Numbered from the stretch's first letter, positions 38,346 through 47,474 are shown. The stretch: DNA of 59,157 bases from Paracoccaceae bacterium (GCA_020629115.1 JAHDDY010000015.1:1-59157), one strand, 5' to 3'. The notes: generated by a model not told the origin, from the letters alone. Numbers and translations are program-made.

Positions 38346-40250
38346 CTACCGCTTCTTCCACAGTTCCCTGTCGATGAAGCCCTGTACGCTCGCGCTCTCG
38401 CCCTCCGTCAACGCCGGTACCACCGTCTCCAGCGCCGCGCGGTGAGCGGCCCGGGCGGCGACCATGCGCTGGAAGGCGCGCTCGTCCCCTTCTTCGTAGA
38501 AGCTGTGCTCCGCGTCGCGTCTTTCCACCTCTCGCGCGCAGATCGCCGTGTAACGATCCAAGGCTGACGACAAATGGTCACTGTCCGGTGAATCTCCCAC
38601 GGGAACGGACAGCCGCTCGACGAGAGCGGTACAAGCGGGCGGTATCCTGCGCCGGATCTCCTCAAGGAGCTGTGAGACGGTCGAGCCTGTCTCCGGGTCG
38701 GCGAGGTCGAAATATGCAGATATGAGCGCCGACCGAATGGTGTCAAGGTCGCGATTCGCGAATTCCGCCTCGGCCAGCGAATCACCGCACGCCTCGATGC
38801 CTTCGGGGCAGGTAAGGGCGAGGGCGACGATATGGCGCTCCAGCGCATGGCGCAGGTCGGGCGCGCCGCCGGCCACGAGGGTGGAGTGGCGCGTCTCGGT
38901 CCGCGCGAGGGCGGGCATGGTGCGGCGGCCGGGGCGATACGCGCCCGGCGCGCCGTCCTGCCGGGGCCTCGGGGCGGCGAACATCTCGTCGCGCCATTCG
39001 CGGAACTGTGCGGTGTAGTGGTGGCGCACGCCCTTGTCGGCGATGCGGCCCAGCAGCGTGCGGATGCGCTTCTCGAAGGCGGCGCGGCGCTCGGGCGTGT
39101 CGAGCGCCTGCTTGCCCGTCTCCTGCCGCCAGAGGAAGCGCGACAGGGAGACGGCGCTTTCCAGCACCGCGTCGATCCCCGCCCGCCCGCTGTCGCGGAT
39201 GAGGTCGTCCGGGTCCTTGCCCTCGGGCAGCAGCGCGAACAGCAGCGTCTTGCCCGGCTGGAGCAGCGGCAGCGCCAGCTCCGCCGTCCGCGCCGCCGCG
39301 CGCAGGCCCGCCGCATCCCCGTCGAGCGCCACGATCGGCTCGTCCACGGCCCGCCACAGGAGCGAGAGCTGATCCCCGGTCAGGGCGGTGCCGAGCGGGG
39401 CGACCGCCGCCTCCAGCCCCGCCCGGTGCAGCGCGATCACGTCCATGTAGCCCTCGGCCACGATCATCGGCTGGCCCTTGCCCGCCGCCGCCCGGGCGGG
39501 GCCGAAATTGTAGAGCGTGCCGCGCTTGGAGAAGAGGGGGGTCTCGGGCGAATTGAGGTATTTCGCCTTCGCGTCCGCTTTCATCGCCCGCCCGCCGAAG
39601 GCGATCACCCCCCCGCGCTGGTCGTGGATGGGAAAGAGGATGCGCTCGCGGAAGACGTCGTAGGTCGAGCCGTTGTCGTTGGTGCCGACGAGGCCGGCCT
39701 CCTTCAGGACCGCCTGGTCGAAGCCCTGGCCGCGCAGCGTCTCGCCCAGCGCGCCGCCGCCGGGGGCGTAGCCGATGCCGAACCGCTCGATCAGCCCCCG
39801 TTCCAGCCCCCGCCGCTCGATGTACGCACGCGCGTCGCGCGCCGCCGCGCCGCCGAGCTGGGCGCGGTAGAAGCGGTGCGCGGCCTCCATCGCCTCGGAT
39901 AGGCCGTTGCGCTTTTCCTGCTTCTCCCGGGCGCGGGGGTCGCGGGCGGGGGGCTGCATCCCGGCCTCGCGGGCGAGCAGCTCGACCGCCTCGCCGAAGC
40001 CGAGATTGTCGTTCCTCATCACGAAGCCGATCACGTCGCCCTTCTCCTGACAGCCGAAGCAGTAGAAGAAGCCCTTGCGGTCCTCGACGTGGAAACTGGG
40101 CGTCTTCTCGCCGTGGAAGGGGCAGCAGGCCCAGTAGTCCCCCCGCGCGGGGTTGGATTTGCGGACGTCCCAGTCGAGCCGCTTGCCGATCTGGTCGGCG
40201 ATGGAGACCCGGGCGCGGAGCTGGTCGAGATAGGCGGGTTCGATGGCCAT
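38346..40250 (-). CDS. dnaG: DNA primase
   Basis: The 634-residue protein has the N-terminal zinc motif (CPFHGEKTPSF and YCFGCQEKGD), the RNAP basic motif region ERILFPIHDQRGGVIAFGGRA, and the Toprim domain with VAEGYMDVIALH and VALDGDAAG. The C-terminal helicase-binding domain is poorly conserved and ends in WKKR. It makes RNA primers for replication. ATG 40250 follows GTG 40253 directly; either could be used. Confidence 0.97.
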   Translation of the reverse strand: MAIEPAYLDQLRARVSIADQIGKRLDWDVRKSNPARGDYWACCPFHGEKTPSFHVEDRKGFFYCFGCQEKGDVIGFVMRNDNLGFGEAVELLAREAGMQPPARDPRAREKQEKRNGLSEAMEAAHRFYRAQLGGAAARDARAYIERRGLERGLIERFGIGYAPGGGALGETLRGQGFDQAVLKEAGLVGTNDNGSTYDVFRERILFPIHDQRGGVIAFGGRAMKADAKAKYLNSPETPLFSKRGTLYNFGPARAAAGKGQPMIVAEGYMDVIALHRAGLEAAVAPLGTALTGDQLSLLWRAVDEPIVALDGDAAGLRAAARTAELALPLLQPGKTLLFALLPEGKDPDDLIRDSGRAGIDAVLESAVSLSRFLWRQETGKQALDTPERRAAFEKRIRTLLGRIADKGVRHHYTAQFREWRDEMFAAPRPRQDGAPGAYRPGRRTMPALARTETRHSTLVAGGAPDLRHALERHIVALALTCPEGIEACGDSLAEAEFANRDLDTIRSALISAYFDLADPETGSTVSQLLEEIRRRIPPACTALVERLSVPVGDSPDSDHLSSALDRYTAICAREVERRDAEHSFYEEGDERAFQRMVAARAAHRAALETVVPALTEGESASVQGFIDRELWKKR

Positions 40251-40292
40251 CACGGAGAGATGTGACAGCCCTCCCCGATTCGCAAGCGTACG

Positions 40293-40952
40293 CTACCCGT
40301 CAAGCAGAACTTCCTCGACGAGGGTGCGGAGCCGCGTCCAGCTCTCGGCCCGGTACTGCGCCGCCTCGACCTCGGGCAGGTAGGCGCGCAGGGTCTCGTC
40401 GCCGACGAAATGGATGCGTGCCACGTCGGGCGCGTCTGCGGCGGCGGAGGCGAGCTGGGTGGGGGAATCGTCGATGAAGGCCATGCGCCCGGCCCGCCGC
40501 GAGAGCCAGCGCAGCGCCGGTCCCTTCGGCCCGTGGTTCGCGATCAGCGGATAGTCGATGCCGTGCCCGGCGAGGTTCGCGACGCGCTCCTCCCGCGCGG
40601 CGAAGGGCACGTTGGTCAGGATGACGACCTGCATCCGCGACGACAGCGCGCGCAGGGCCTCGGACGCGCCGGGATAGGCGCGCTGGTGGCGCGTGCAGGT
40701 CTCGAAGAAGCCGTCGAGCACGCTGCGGAATTCCTGCCGGTCCGCCTCCGTCCCGTCCGCCCGCCACAGCGCGCCATCGAGCTTGTATCCGGTCAGGCGC
40801 AGGGCATATCCCCGCCCCTCGGCGTATTCCGTCAGATGCGCGGCCAGACCGACGATCACCTCGTCCACGTCCACCGCCAGCAGCGGGCGGCGCGGGTCCA
40901 GCGTCAGGGCATCGAGCTGCTCCGCGAGCGCTTCGGGAAGGCTCACGTCCAT
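40293..40952 (-). CDS. HAD-like hydrolase
   Basis: The 219-residue protein has HAD-type motifs: AVDVDEVI (D28, D30) as motif I, VILTNVP as motif II, KGPALRWL as motif III and FIDDSPTQL as motif IV. The spacing and cap resemble small phosphatases of the HAD superfamily, but the substrate cannot be predicted. It overlaps the start-proximal DUF3572 gene by 10 bases, so both are probably translated from one mRNA. Confidence 0.75.
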   Translation of the reverse strand: MDVSLPEALAEQLDALTLDPRRPLLAVDVDEVIVGLAAHLTEYAEGRGYALRLTGYKLDGALWRADGTEADRQEFRSVLDGFFETCTRHQRAYPGASEALRALSSRMQVVILTNVPFAAREERVANLAGHGIDYPLIANHGPKGPALRWLSRRAGRMAFIDDSPTQLASAAADAPDVARIHFVGDETLRAYLPEVEAAQYRAESWTRLRTLVEEVLLDG

Positions 40953-41251
40953 TCGGGCGTGTCCCCGCCGGGCAGGGCGCGCCGCGCGAGGGCGACTTCC
41001 TCCGGCGCCATCCCCGCCGCGCGGGCGAAGGCGAGCACCTGCGCGTCGTCCTGCAACAGGAAATCGAGCACGAAGCCCAGGAAGCCCGGATCGGCGGCCC
41101 GCGCCCGCACGTCGTCGGCATCCGTTCCCGCCTGTCCCAGGAATGCCCCGAAAAGGTCTTCATCCTCCGCCAGGAAGGTCAGCGCACGGATGCCGGTCAG
41201 GGCGGCATTGTCGGGGGATGGGAGGGTATGCCGCATGGCGGTGTCGCTCAT
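40943..41251 (-). CDS. DUF3572 family protein
   Basis: This 102-residue soluble protein has the pattern ALTFLAEDEDLFGAFLGQAGTDADDVR, then DPGFLGFVLDFLLQDDAQVLAFARAAGM, which is the DUF3572 layout. The family is found almost only in alphaproteobacteria and commonly lies divergent from divK, as here. Function unknown. It shares its 145-base upstream region with divK; that region contains TTGACT at 41266-41271 and the palindrome TTAATTAA near 41315, but no firm promoter could be assigned. Confidence 0.8.
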   Translation of the reverse strand: MSDTAMRHTLPSPDNAALTGIRALTFLAEDEDLFGAFLGQAGTDADDVRARAADPGFLGFVLDFLLQDDAQVLAFARAAGMAPEEVALARRALPGGDTPEWT

Positions 41252-41396
41252 CGCTTGAATAATCGTTGACTGGACGCCGTATCTGATAACATTCGGGGAG
41301 TCGGACGAAAGACTTAATTAACGGATGCCATCCTATCTTCGCCGCAGGGCATAAGCCGGTCCCGATGCCGGGACAATGATTTCTGGAGCGTCCTCG

Positions 41397-41762
41397 ATGA
41401 CGAAAACGGTTCTGATTGTCGAAGACAACGAACTTAATATGAAGCTGTTTCACGACCTGCTCGATGCGCAGGGCTACCGCACGCTTCAGACCCAGAACGG
41501 CATGGAAGCCCTGGAGATCGCGCGGACCGAGGGTCCGGACCTGATCCTGATGGACATCCAGCTGCCCGAGGTGTCGGGGCTGGAGGTGACCAAGTGGCTC
41601 AAGGAGGAGGACGACCTGCGCCATATCCCCGTGGTCGCCGTCACCGCCTTCGCCATGAAGGGCGACGAGGAGAAGATCCGCGACGGCGGCTGCGAGGACT
41701 ACATCGCGAAACCCATCGCGGTGACGGAGTTTCTGGCGACGGTGAAACGTTTCCTTGACTAG
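41397..41762 (+). CDS. divK: Single-domain response regulator DivK
   Basis: The 121-residue receiver protein has EDN near the N-terminus, phospho-acceptor D53 in [13 protein letters not shown], and the conserved lysine in YIAKPIAV. There is no output domain. DivK works in the PleC/DivJ phosphorelay and lowers CtrA activity through DivL-CckA in Caulobacter. It is followed 52 bases later by pleD, the conserved divK-pleD pair. Confidence 0.96.
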   Translation: MTKTVLIVEDNELNMKLFHDLLDAQGYRTLQTQNGMEALEIARTEGPDLILMDIQLPEVSGLEVTKWLKEEDDLRHIPVVAVTAFAMKGDEEKIRDGGCEDYIAKPIAVTEFLATVKRFLD

Positions 41763-41814
41763 TCGTCCCTACGACTCGACGCGCGGGAAAAGCTGAAGAG
41801 AGAGGCCGGAGATC

Positions 41815-43206
41815 ATGTCAGCGCGTATTCTGGTGGTCGACGACATCCTACCGAACGTGAAGCTTCTCGAAGCGAAGCTCATGTCCGAGTACTACACCGT
41901 CCTGACGGCCAGCAACGGATTCGAGGCCATCGAGGTGGCCAAGGCCGAACAGCCGGACATGATCCTGCTCGACGTGATGATGCCGAAGATGGACGGGTTC
42001 GAAGCCTGCGCGCGGCTGAAATCCGATCCCACCACGGCGCATATCCCCGTCGTCATGGTCACCGCGCTCGACCAGCCGACGGATCGCGTGCGCGGCCTCG
42101 ATGCGGGGGCGGACGACTTCCTGACCAAGCCGGCCAACGACCTAGCCCTCTTCGCCCGCGTGCGCTCGCTCGTGCGGGTCAAGATGATGATCGACGAGCT
42201 GCGCCTGCGGGACGAGACCTGCCGCGAGCTGGGCTTCGAGGCGGGCTATACCGATATCGCGGACGACATGCTCAAGGGCGACGTGCTGATCGTCGACGAC
42301 CGGGCGAGCGCGGCGCAGGGCCTGGCGGACACGATCACCGGCACGCTCAACGTCACCTGCTCCGTCGTCGACAACCGCGACGACGCCATCGCCCGGATGC
42401 GCGCCGAGCCGAGCGACATCGTGATGATCAACTCCAGCCTCGAAGGCTATGACGGCCTGCGCCTGTGCTCGGAGATCCGGTCGCACCCGAACGCGCGGCA
42501 TTCGGCCATCGTGCTGATGGTCGACCACAACGACTTCAAGACCATCTCGGCCAGCCTCGACCTCGGCGCGAACGACTACGTCATGCGCCCGGTGGACGAC
42601 AACGAGCTGATCGCCCGCATCCGCTCGCAGTTGCGCCGCCTGTGCTATGCCGACCGGCTGCGCGACAACGTGCATAACAGCCTGAAGCTAGCCGTGACCG
42701 ATTCGCTCACGGGTCTCTACAACCGCCGCTACGCGATGCCGCACCTGAATGCGCTGATCGACCGGGCGACGGTGGACAATAACGGTCTGGCCGTGGCGCT
42801 CCTGGACATCGACTCCTTCAAGGCGGTCAACGACACCTACGGCCACGCGGTCGGCGACGAGGTGCTGAAGGAATTCGCCGCCCGGCTGCGGGTGAACATG
42901 CGCGGCATGGACATGACGGCGCGGATCGGCGGGGAGGAATTCCTCGGCATCATGCCGGAGACGGATATCGAGGGGGCGAGCGTGGTCGCCGAGCGCCTGC
43001 GCGCGATGATCGCGGCCAAGCCGTTTCCGATCACCCACCCCGAACGGGATTCGCTCGATATCACCGTCAGCATCGGCGTGGCGATGATGTCGCCCCAGAC
43101 CATGACCTCCGACGCCCTGCTCCAGGCAGCGGACGAGGCGCTCTACCGCTCCAAGCGCGAAGGGCGCAACCGGGTCACGCTGGCCTCGGCCCCGGTCGCC
43201 GCGTAG
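41815..43206 (+). CDS. pleD: Diguanylate cyclase response regulator PleD
   Basis: The 463-residue protein has two receiver domains and a GGDEF domain. The first receiver has D53 in ILLDVMMPKMDG. The second lacks the acceptor aspartate (VMINSSLEGYDG) and is probably an adaptor for dimerisation, as in Caulobacter PleD. The cyclase site GGEEF is at about 372-376, and the inhibitory RxxD site (RGMD, 363-366) is five residues before it. It makes c-di-GMP on phosphorylation of the first receiver and is feedback-inhibited by product. Confidence 0.97.
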   Translation: MSARILVVDDILPNVKLLEAKLMSEYYTVLTASNGFEAIEVAKAEQPDMILLDVMMPKMDGFEACARLKSDPTTAHIPVVMVTALDQPTDRVRGLDAGADDFLTKPANDLALFARVRSLVRVKMMIDELRLRDETCRELGFEAGYTDIADDMLKGDVLIVDDRASAAQGLADTITGTLNVTCSVVDNRDDAIARMRAEPSDIVMINSSLEGYDGLRLCSEIRSHPNARHSAIVLMVDHNDFKTISASLDLGANDYVMRPVDDNELIARIRSQLRRLCYADRLRDNVHNSLKLAVTDSLTGLYNRRYAMPHLNALIDRATVDNNGLAVALLDIDSFKAVNDTYGHAVGDEVLKEFAARLRVNMRGMDMTARIGGEEFLGIMPETDIEGASVVAERLRAMIAAKPFPITHPERDSLDITVSIGVAMMSPQTMTSDALLQAADEALYRSKREGRNRVTLASAPVAA

Positions 43207-43221
43207 GGGTCGAAAGCGCCG

Positions 43222-43241
43222 GAGGGGCCGCGCCGCCCCTC
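43222..43241. terminator. Hairpin between pleD and the minus-strand periplasmic protein gene
   Basis: A 7-bp GC stem GAGGGGC / GCCCCTC with a 6-base loop is followed on the plus strand by TCTCTT. It lies between converging stops at 43206 and 43255 and probably serves both strands weakly. Confidence 0.55.
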
Positions 43242-43254
43242 TCTCTTCGCAGCG

Positions 43255-43806
43255 TTATTCCGCCGCTGCCTGCCGCTCCGCATCGCGCCGACGGCGGCGC
43301 TCGCGCCAGTATTCAATCTTCTCGTCGAGATTTGCACGGGCAAGATCGGCGATCTGCTCGCGCTCCTCGTCCGTGAGCGTGGCGAGGAACGCGGCGCTCG
43401 TATCGTTGTAGAGCTGGCGCATGGACAGGCGGACCTCGATCTCGCGCCGCTTGGCCGCGCGCAGGGCATCCGCGTCGAAGGGCCGGGCGCGCAGGGCCGC
43501 GTCGATCTCGTCCCACGTCATGCGCAGTTCCCGCCACCTGTCGCGCATCAGCGGGCGCACCTCCCGGGTGAAGGCGCGGATCGCCTCCTGCCGCGCGTCG
43601 GGCAGGACCGCGCGCATCACGCGCGGATGCAGCGAATAGCCCAGCGAACCGGCGGCGGTCTGGGTCCGCGTCACCGCACTCTCCTCCTCCGAAACGGCGA
43701 AGACCTGCCCCCCGATCAGACCGACGAGGAACAGGTTCGCGGCAAGCGATGCCAGAAGCGCCAGCGTCAGCCATCGACGCCGGGGAGGGGGAGCACCCTC
43801 CGTCAC
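43255..43806 (-). CDS. CpxP-like periplasmic protein (heavy-metal sensor type)
   Basis: The 183-residue protein has an N-terminal membrane anchor at about residues 12-34 (LTLALLASLAANLFLVGLIGG) and a long alpha-helical, charged periplasmic part with features of the periplasmic heavy-metal sensor/CpxP-Spy group (LPDARQEAIRAFTREVRPLMRD; TLTDEEREQIADLARA). It overlaps the upstream anti-sigma-like gene by 4 bases. It is the last gene of a four-gene operon with an ECF sigma factor and so probably senses or buffers envelope stress. Confidence 0.75.
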   Translation of the reverse strand: MTEGAPPPRRRWLTLALLASLAANLFLVGLIGGQVFAVSEEESAVTRTQTAAGSLGYSLHPRVMRAVLPDARQEAIRAFTREVRPLMRDRWRELRMTWDEIDAALRARPFDADALRAAKRREIEVRLSMRQLYNDTSAAFLATLTDEEREQIADLARANLDEKIEYWRERRRRRDAERQAAAE

Positions 43807-44345
43807 AGCAAGGTCCCGTCACCGAGCAGGAGGTCCGCGTCGTCCTCCATCGCGAAGGCGAAGTCGATCACGCTGACCGCCGGGGCCGCCGTCGTCTCGA
43901 CCGGCGGAGGGGCGGGGGCGAGGACCTCTCGCTCCATCGTCGTGCCCATCACGAAGCCGAGCGTGAGGCAGGCCGCCAGCGCGAAGGCGGAGCGCCGGAC
44001 CCCGATCCCGCCGAACAGCCGCACGGCCCATCCCGCCGGTCGCGGCGCGGGACGGGCAGGAGAGGGCGCGGCGGCCCGCATCTCGCCGGCCACGGTACCC
44101 GCATCCGCCAGCACCCGCGCGAGCAGGTCTTCCGACGGCTGCGGCGCCTCCCACAGGTCGAGCGTCTCGTCGAGCGCCCGCGCCTCCCGGAGCATCGCCT
44201 TCGCCTCGGGCGAGGCATCGGCCAAAGCGCGGGCCGGCGCGCGGTCCTCCTCGGGCCAGCAGCCGACATCGCCGCCATAGGCCAAGGCGCGCATCTCGAA
44301 ATCGTCCATCGTCATCATGGTGGTCGTCATGTCACTCACCGTCAT
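43803..44345 (-). CDS. Probable anti-sigma factor (single-pass membrane protein)
   Basis: The 180-residue protein has a cytoplasmic N-terminal part of about 115 residues (MRALAYGGDVGCWPEEDRAPA and ARALDETLDLWEAP), one transmembrane helix at about 117-136, and a short periplasmic tail. No zinc-binding HxxxCxxC motif of ZAS anti-sigma factors is seen. The call rests on topology and on the 4-base overlap with the ECF sigma gene before it and the CpxP-like gene after it. ATG at residue 13 is an alternative start. Confidence 0.65.
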   Translation of the reverse strand: MTVSDMTTTMMTMDDFEMRALAYGGDVGCWPEEDRAPARALADASPEAKAMLREARALDETLDLWEAPQPSEDLLARVLADAGTVAGEMRAAAPSPARPAPRPAGWAVRLFGGIGVRRSAFALAACLTLGFVMGTTMEREVLAPAPPPVETTAAPAVSVIDFAFAMEDDADLLLGDGTLL

Positions 44346-45010
44346 TCTTCCATCAGCATCGCCCGCTGTCCCGCGAGCTTGTCACGCAAGGCGCGCCGTC
44401 CGCGCGCCAAGAGGGATTCGACCGCTTCCACGCTCACTCCCAAGATTTCCGCCGTCTCGTCGTTCCCGCGCTCCTCGAAATGCCGGAGCTGGATCGCGGC
44501 GCGCTGGCGTTCGGGCAGGGTCTCGATGGCCCCCTTGAGCGCGGCGAGGCGCTCGTCGGCCTCCAGCCCCTCCTGGGCCGAGGCCCGGTCGTCCGCCGGT
44601 TCCGCCACGTCGTCGAGCGAGGCCGAGCGGCGCTTGCGCAGGCGGTCGTAGCACAGGTTGAGCGCGACCTTGTGCAGCCAGGTCGAGAACTTCGCCCGCC
44701 CCGGCTCCCACTTGGCCGCGTTGCGCCAGGCGCGCATCAGCGCCTCCTGCGCCACGTCCTCCGCCTCGGCGGTATCGCGCAGCATCCGCGTCGCCAGCGC
44801 CAGCACCCGGCCCAGATGCCGCTCCGTCAGCAGGCGGGCGGCGGACTGGTCCCCGGCGGCGAACCGGGCCAGAAGGGCGTCGTCGTCCCCGGCATCGGTG
44901 CCCGGTGCGACGGGTCGTGCCGTCTCGGCCATGCTCGCGACCCCTTCGCTCCGCCCCGTGCGCTCCGGGGCGATGCCCGCCCCGATCTGTGCCACGACCC
45001 CGGCGCTCAT
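44342..45010 (-). CDS. ECF-type RNA polymerase sigma factor
   Basis: The 222-residue product has sigma region 2 (LARFAAGDQSAARLLTERH, then DTAEAEDVAQEALMRAWRNA) and region 4 (LPERQRAAIQLRHFEERGNDE, then GVSVEAVESLLARGRRALRD). Group IV sigma factors direct transcription of stress regulons and are held by partner anti-sigma proteins. The ATG at 45010 overlaps the EF-hand stop (ATGA); the extra N-terminal 26 residues are unusual, and ATG 44932 is an alternative start. Confidence 0.9.
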   Translation of the reverse strand: MSAGVVAQIGAGIAPERTGRSEGVASMAETARPVAPGTDAGDDDALLARFAAGDQSAARLLTERHLGRVLALATRMLRDTAEAEDVAQEALMRAWRNAAKWEPGRAKFSTWLHKVALNLCYDRLRKRRSASLDDVAEPADDRASAQEGLEADERLAALKGAIETLPERQRAAIQLRHFEERGNDETAEILGVSVEAVESLLARGRRALRDKLAGQRAMLMEE

Positions 45011-45558
45011 CGGCCCGCCCCGGCGATGGCCTCGTTCAGGGTGACGATGCCGTTCGCGTCGCGGTCCGCCTGCCGGAACATCATCATCATCTGCGCATCG
45101 AGCGCCGGAAGCGTAAGGGCCTGCGTCCCCGTGCCGCCCGATGCCGCCGCGGCGTCCTCGCCCCGCTGCATCTCTTGGAGCGAGAGCATCCCGTCGCCGT
45201 TCGTGTCGAGCTGCAGGATGCGGCGGTTCGCGCGCTGGCGGGCCACCTCCTGCATCTCGTAGGCGTCGAGCATCCCGTTGCCGTCCCGATCCGCCTGTCC
45301 GAAGCTCAGGCGCAGGCGGCTGTCGCGGCTGCCGTTCCGCTCGCCGGAATGGACAACCCCGTCGCCGTCCACGTCGAGCGCGTTGAACCGGGCGGCGGCG
45401 GCGGAGCGCATCTCCCGCACCGTCAACGCGCCGTCCCCGTTCAGGTCGATCTGGCCGAATAGTTGATCGAGCCGCTCCGTACCCTGCGCGCCCGCCCCGC
45501 CGCCCGTCAGCGCGACCGCGACCGCCAAACCACCCAGGAAACCAGTCTTTCTTCGCAT
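45007..45558 (-). CDS. Exported EF-hand calcium-binding protein
   Basis: The 183-residue protein has a signal peptide (GGLAVAVALTGGGAGAQG) and five EF-hand loops of 12 residues: 38-49, 62-73, 90-101, 118-129 and 165-176. The first four fit DxDxDG(x)6E-type spacing well; the last is DRDANGIVTLNE. Calcium binding in the periplasm is expected. It is the first gene of the sigma-factor operon and overlaps the sigma gene by 4 bases, suggesting that the pathway reads calcium or divalent metal. Upstream (45559-45738) is a 180-base divergent gap with no clear promoter match. Confidence 0.88.
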   Translation of the reverse strand: MRRKTGFLGGLAVAVALTGGGAGAQGTERLDQLFGQIDLNGDGALTVREMRSAAAARFNALDVDGDGVVHSGERNGSRDSRLRLSFGQADRDGNGMLDAYEMQEVARQRANRRILQLDTNGDGMLSLQEMQRGEDAAAASGGTGTQALTLPALDAQMMMMFRQADRDANGIVTLNEAIAGAGR

Positions 45559-45738
45559 GACCTTGCCTCCGTCCGTCTTTTCGTTCGTCTTTCATACGCA
45601 ACGGTCCGGGGATTCCGTCGCTCCGTAGGGAACCATTTTCACGGCTCGGCGACAAGACGACGCAAGTGCGCTCCCGTCGCATTCGCCTTGCGCGCCGGGT
45701 GCTGTATAGCGTGCATGCTGGCAGAGCGAGGGACGATC

Positions 45739-46113
45739 ATGGCGGTTGAGACCGACGAGCGCAAACTCGCGCCCGCGCTGAAGCGGGGCATCGCGCGCAA
45801 GTGCCCGCGCTGCGGTCAGGCACCGATGTTCGACGGCTACCTGAGCGTGCGCGAGGAATGCGGGTCCTGCGGACAGGAATTCCATCACCACCGCGCCGAC
45901 GACATGCCGCCCTGGATGACGATCCTCGTCGTCGGGCACATCGTCGTGCCGCTCATGCTGACGGCGGCCAAGCACTGGGACTGGCCCGACTGGCTGCACA
46001 TGGTGACGTGGCCGTCGATGGTGCTGGTGCTGTCGCTCCTCATCCTGCCCTTCGCCAAGGGCTTCGTCATCGCGCTGCAATGGGCGCTCAAGATGCACGG
46101 TTTCGCGCGCTGA
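45739..46113 (+). CDS. DUF983 zinc-ribbon membrane protein
   Basis: The 124-residue protein has a CPRCG...CGSCG zinc ribbon (C22, C25, C41, C44) followed by two transmembrane helices (WMTILVVGHIVVPLMLTAA and WPSMVLVLSLLILPFAKGF). This is the DUF983 layout, a family of unknown function common in alphaproteobacteria. ATG 45739 is preceded by GAGCGAGGGACG. It lies 67 bases before fabZ. Confidence 0.85.
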   Translation: MAVETDERKLAPALKRGIARKCPRCGQAPMFDGYLSVREECGSCGQEFHHHRADDMPPWMTILVVGHIVVPLMLTAAKHWDWPDWLHMVTWPSMVLVLSLLILPFAKGFVIALQWALKMHGFAR

Positions 46114-46180
46114 GCCTTGACCCGCCTGCGCCTTTCGGGGCAAGGCAGGGGCAGCGACGCGCAGAGCGAGGGAGCGAGGC

Positions 46181-46636
46181 ATGAGCGACGAGCCGGGGAG
46201 CGCCGATCTGGCGAAGATCATGCGGATGATCCCGCACCGCGCGCCATTCCTGTTCATCGACAAGGTCCACAGCATCGAGAACGGCACCTCCGCCGTCGGC
46301 GTGAAGAACGTGACGGCGAACGAGCCGCACTTCGCCGGGCACTTCCCCGGCAAGCCGATCATGCCCGGCGTGCTGATCGTCGAGGCCATGGCCCAGACCG
46401 CCGCCGTGATGGTGGTCGAGACGCTGGGCATGATCGACAAGGGCATGCTGGTCTATTTCATGACGGTCGACAAGACCCGCTTCCGCGCCCCCGTCGGGCC
46501 GGGCGACGTGCTGGAGCTGCACGTCACGGTCCAGCGGCACAAGGGTAACGTCTGGCGCTTCACCGGGCGCGGCATGGTCGGCGACCGGCTGTGCGCCGAG
46601 GCCGAGTTCAGCGCGATGATCGTCGACCCCGAATGA
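46181..46636 (+). CDS. fabZ: 3-hydroxyacyl-ACP dehydratase FabZ
   Basis: The 151-residue hot-dog enzyme has MIPHRAPFLFIDKV, the catalytic histidine in HFAGHFPGKPIMPGVL (H54) and the glutamate in VEAMAQ (E68). It dehydrates beta-hydroxyacyl-ACPs in fatty acid elongation and shares its substrate pool with LpxA, encoded 31 bases downstream. A strong ribosome-binding site (AGGGAGCGAGG) precedes it. Confidence 0.97.
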   Translation: MSDEPGSADLAKIMRMIPHRAPFLFIDKVHSIENGTSAVGVKNVTANEPHFAGHFPGKPIMPGVLIVEAMAQTAAVMVVETLGMIDKGMLVYFMTVDKTRFRAPVGPGDVLELHVTVQRHKGNVWRFTGRGMVGDRLCAEAEFSAMIVDPE

Positions 46637-46667
46637 ACGCCTCCCCCTCCAGACGGACGGAAACGAC

Positions 46668-47474
46668 ATGGCGATAGCCGAGACCGCGCACGTACACCCC
46701 ACCGCCATCGTCGAGGACGGGGCCGTCGTCGGCGACAGGACCGTCATCGGCCCCTACGCCATCGTCGGGCCGGAGGTGACCCTGGGCGCGGGCGTGCGCA
46801 TCGGCGCGCACGTGATGCTCGACGGGGTGACGGATATCGGCGCCGGGAGCGAGATCTACCCTTTCGCGTCCATCGGCACGCCCCCGCAGGACCTGAAGTT
46901 CGGGGGCGAGCGCACGCGGCTGGAGATCGGCGAGAACGTGCGCATCCGCGAGCACGTCACCATGAACCCCGGCACCGAGGGCGGCGGCGGCGTGACGCGG
47001 GTGGGCGACAACTGCCTGTTCATGGTCGGCTGTCACGTGGCGCATGACTGCATCGTCGGCAACAACGTGATCGCGGCCAACAACGCGACGATGGCGGGCC
47101 ATGTGGAGGTCGGCGATTTCGTGGTGCTGGGCGGGATCAGCGCGATACACCAGTTCGCCCGCATCGGCGCGCACGCCATGGTCGGCGGCATGACCGGGGT
47201 CGAGCGCGATGTCATCCCCTACGGCTCCGTGACCGGCAACCGGGCGCATCTGGCCGGGCTGAACATGGTCGGCATGAAGCGGCGCGGCTTCGACCGGCCG
47301 CAGATCCACGCCCTGCGCGCGGCCTACAAGGCGGTGTTCCACGGCGAGGAAGGCTCGCTGCACGAGCGCGCCAGCGCCGTGGCCGCGACCCTGACCGAGG
47401 ACGGCGCGTCGCGCGAGATGGTGAACTTCATCCTCGCGGGCGGCAGCCGCCGGTTCTGTGTCCCCGAAACCTGA
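46668..47474 (+). CDS. lpxA: UDP-N-acetylglucosamine O-acyltransferase LpxA
   Basis: The 268-residue protein has a left-handed beta-helix of hexapeptide repeats from VHPTAIVEDGAVVGD onward. It also has FASIGTPPQDLKF and the histidine region HVAHDCIVGNNVIAANN, ending with the helical C-terminal domain (HALRAAYKAVFHGE). It catalyses the first step of lipid A synthesis. The last 17 bases overlap the lpxI start. Confidence 0.97.
   Translation: MAIAETAHVHPTAIVEDGAVVGDRTVIGPYAIVGPEVTLGAGVRIGAHVMLDGVTDIGAGSEIYPFASIGTPPQDLKFGGERTRLEIGENVRIREHVTMNPGTEGGGGVTRVGDNCLFMVGCHVAHDCIVGNNVIAANNATMAGHVEVGDFVVLGGISAIHQFARIGAHAMVGGMTGVERDVIPYGSVTGNRAHLAGLNMVGMKRRGFDRPQIHALRAAYKAVFHGEEGSLHERASAVAATLTEDGASREMVNFILAGGSRRFCVPET

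Noticed and set aside
45559-45738. ECF-type promoter (GGAAC-like -35) for the EF-hand/sigma operon
   Set aside because: GGAATC and CGTATG on the minus strand, and GGAACC on the plus strand, are not followed by a -10 at the usual 16-17 bases.
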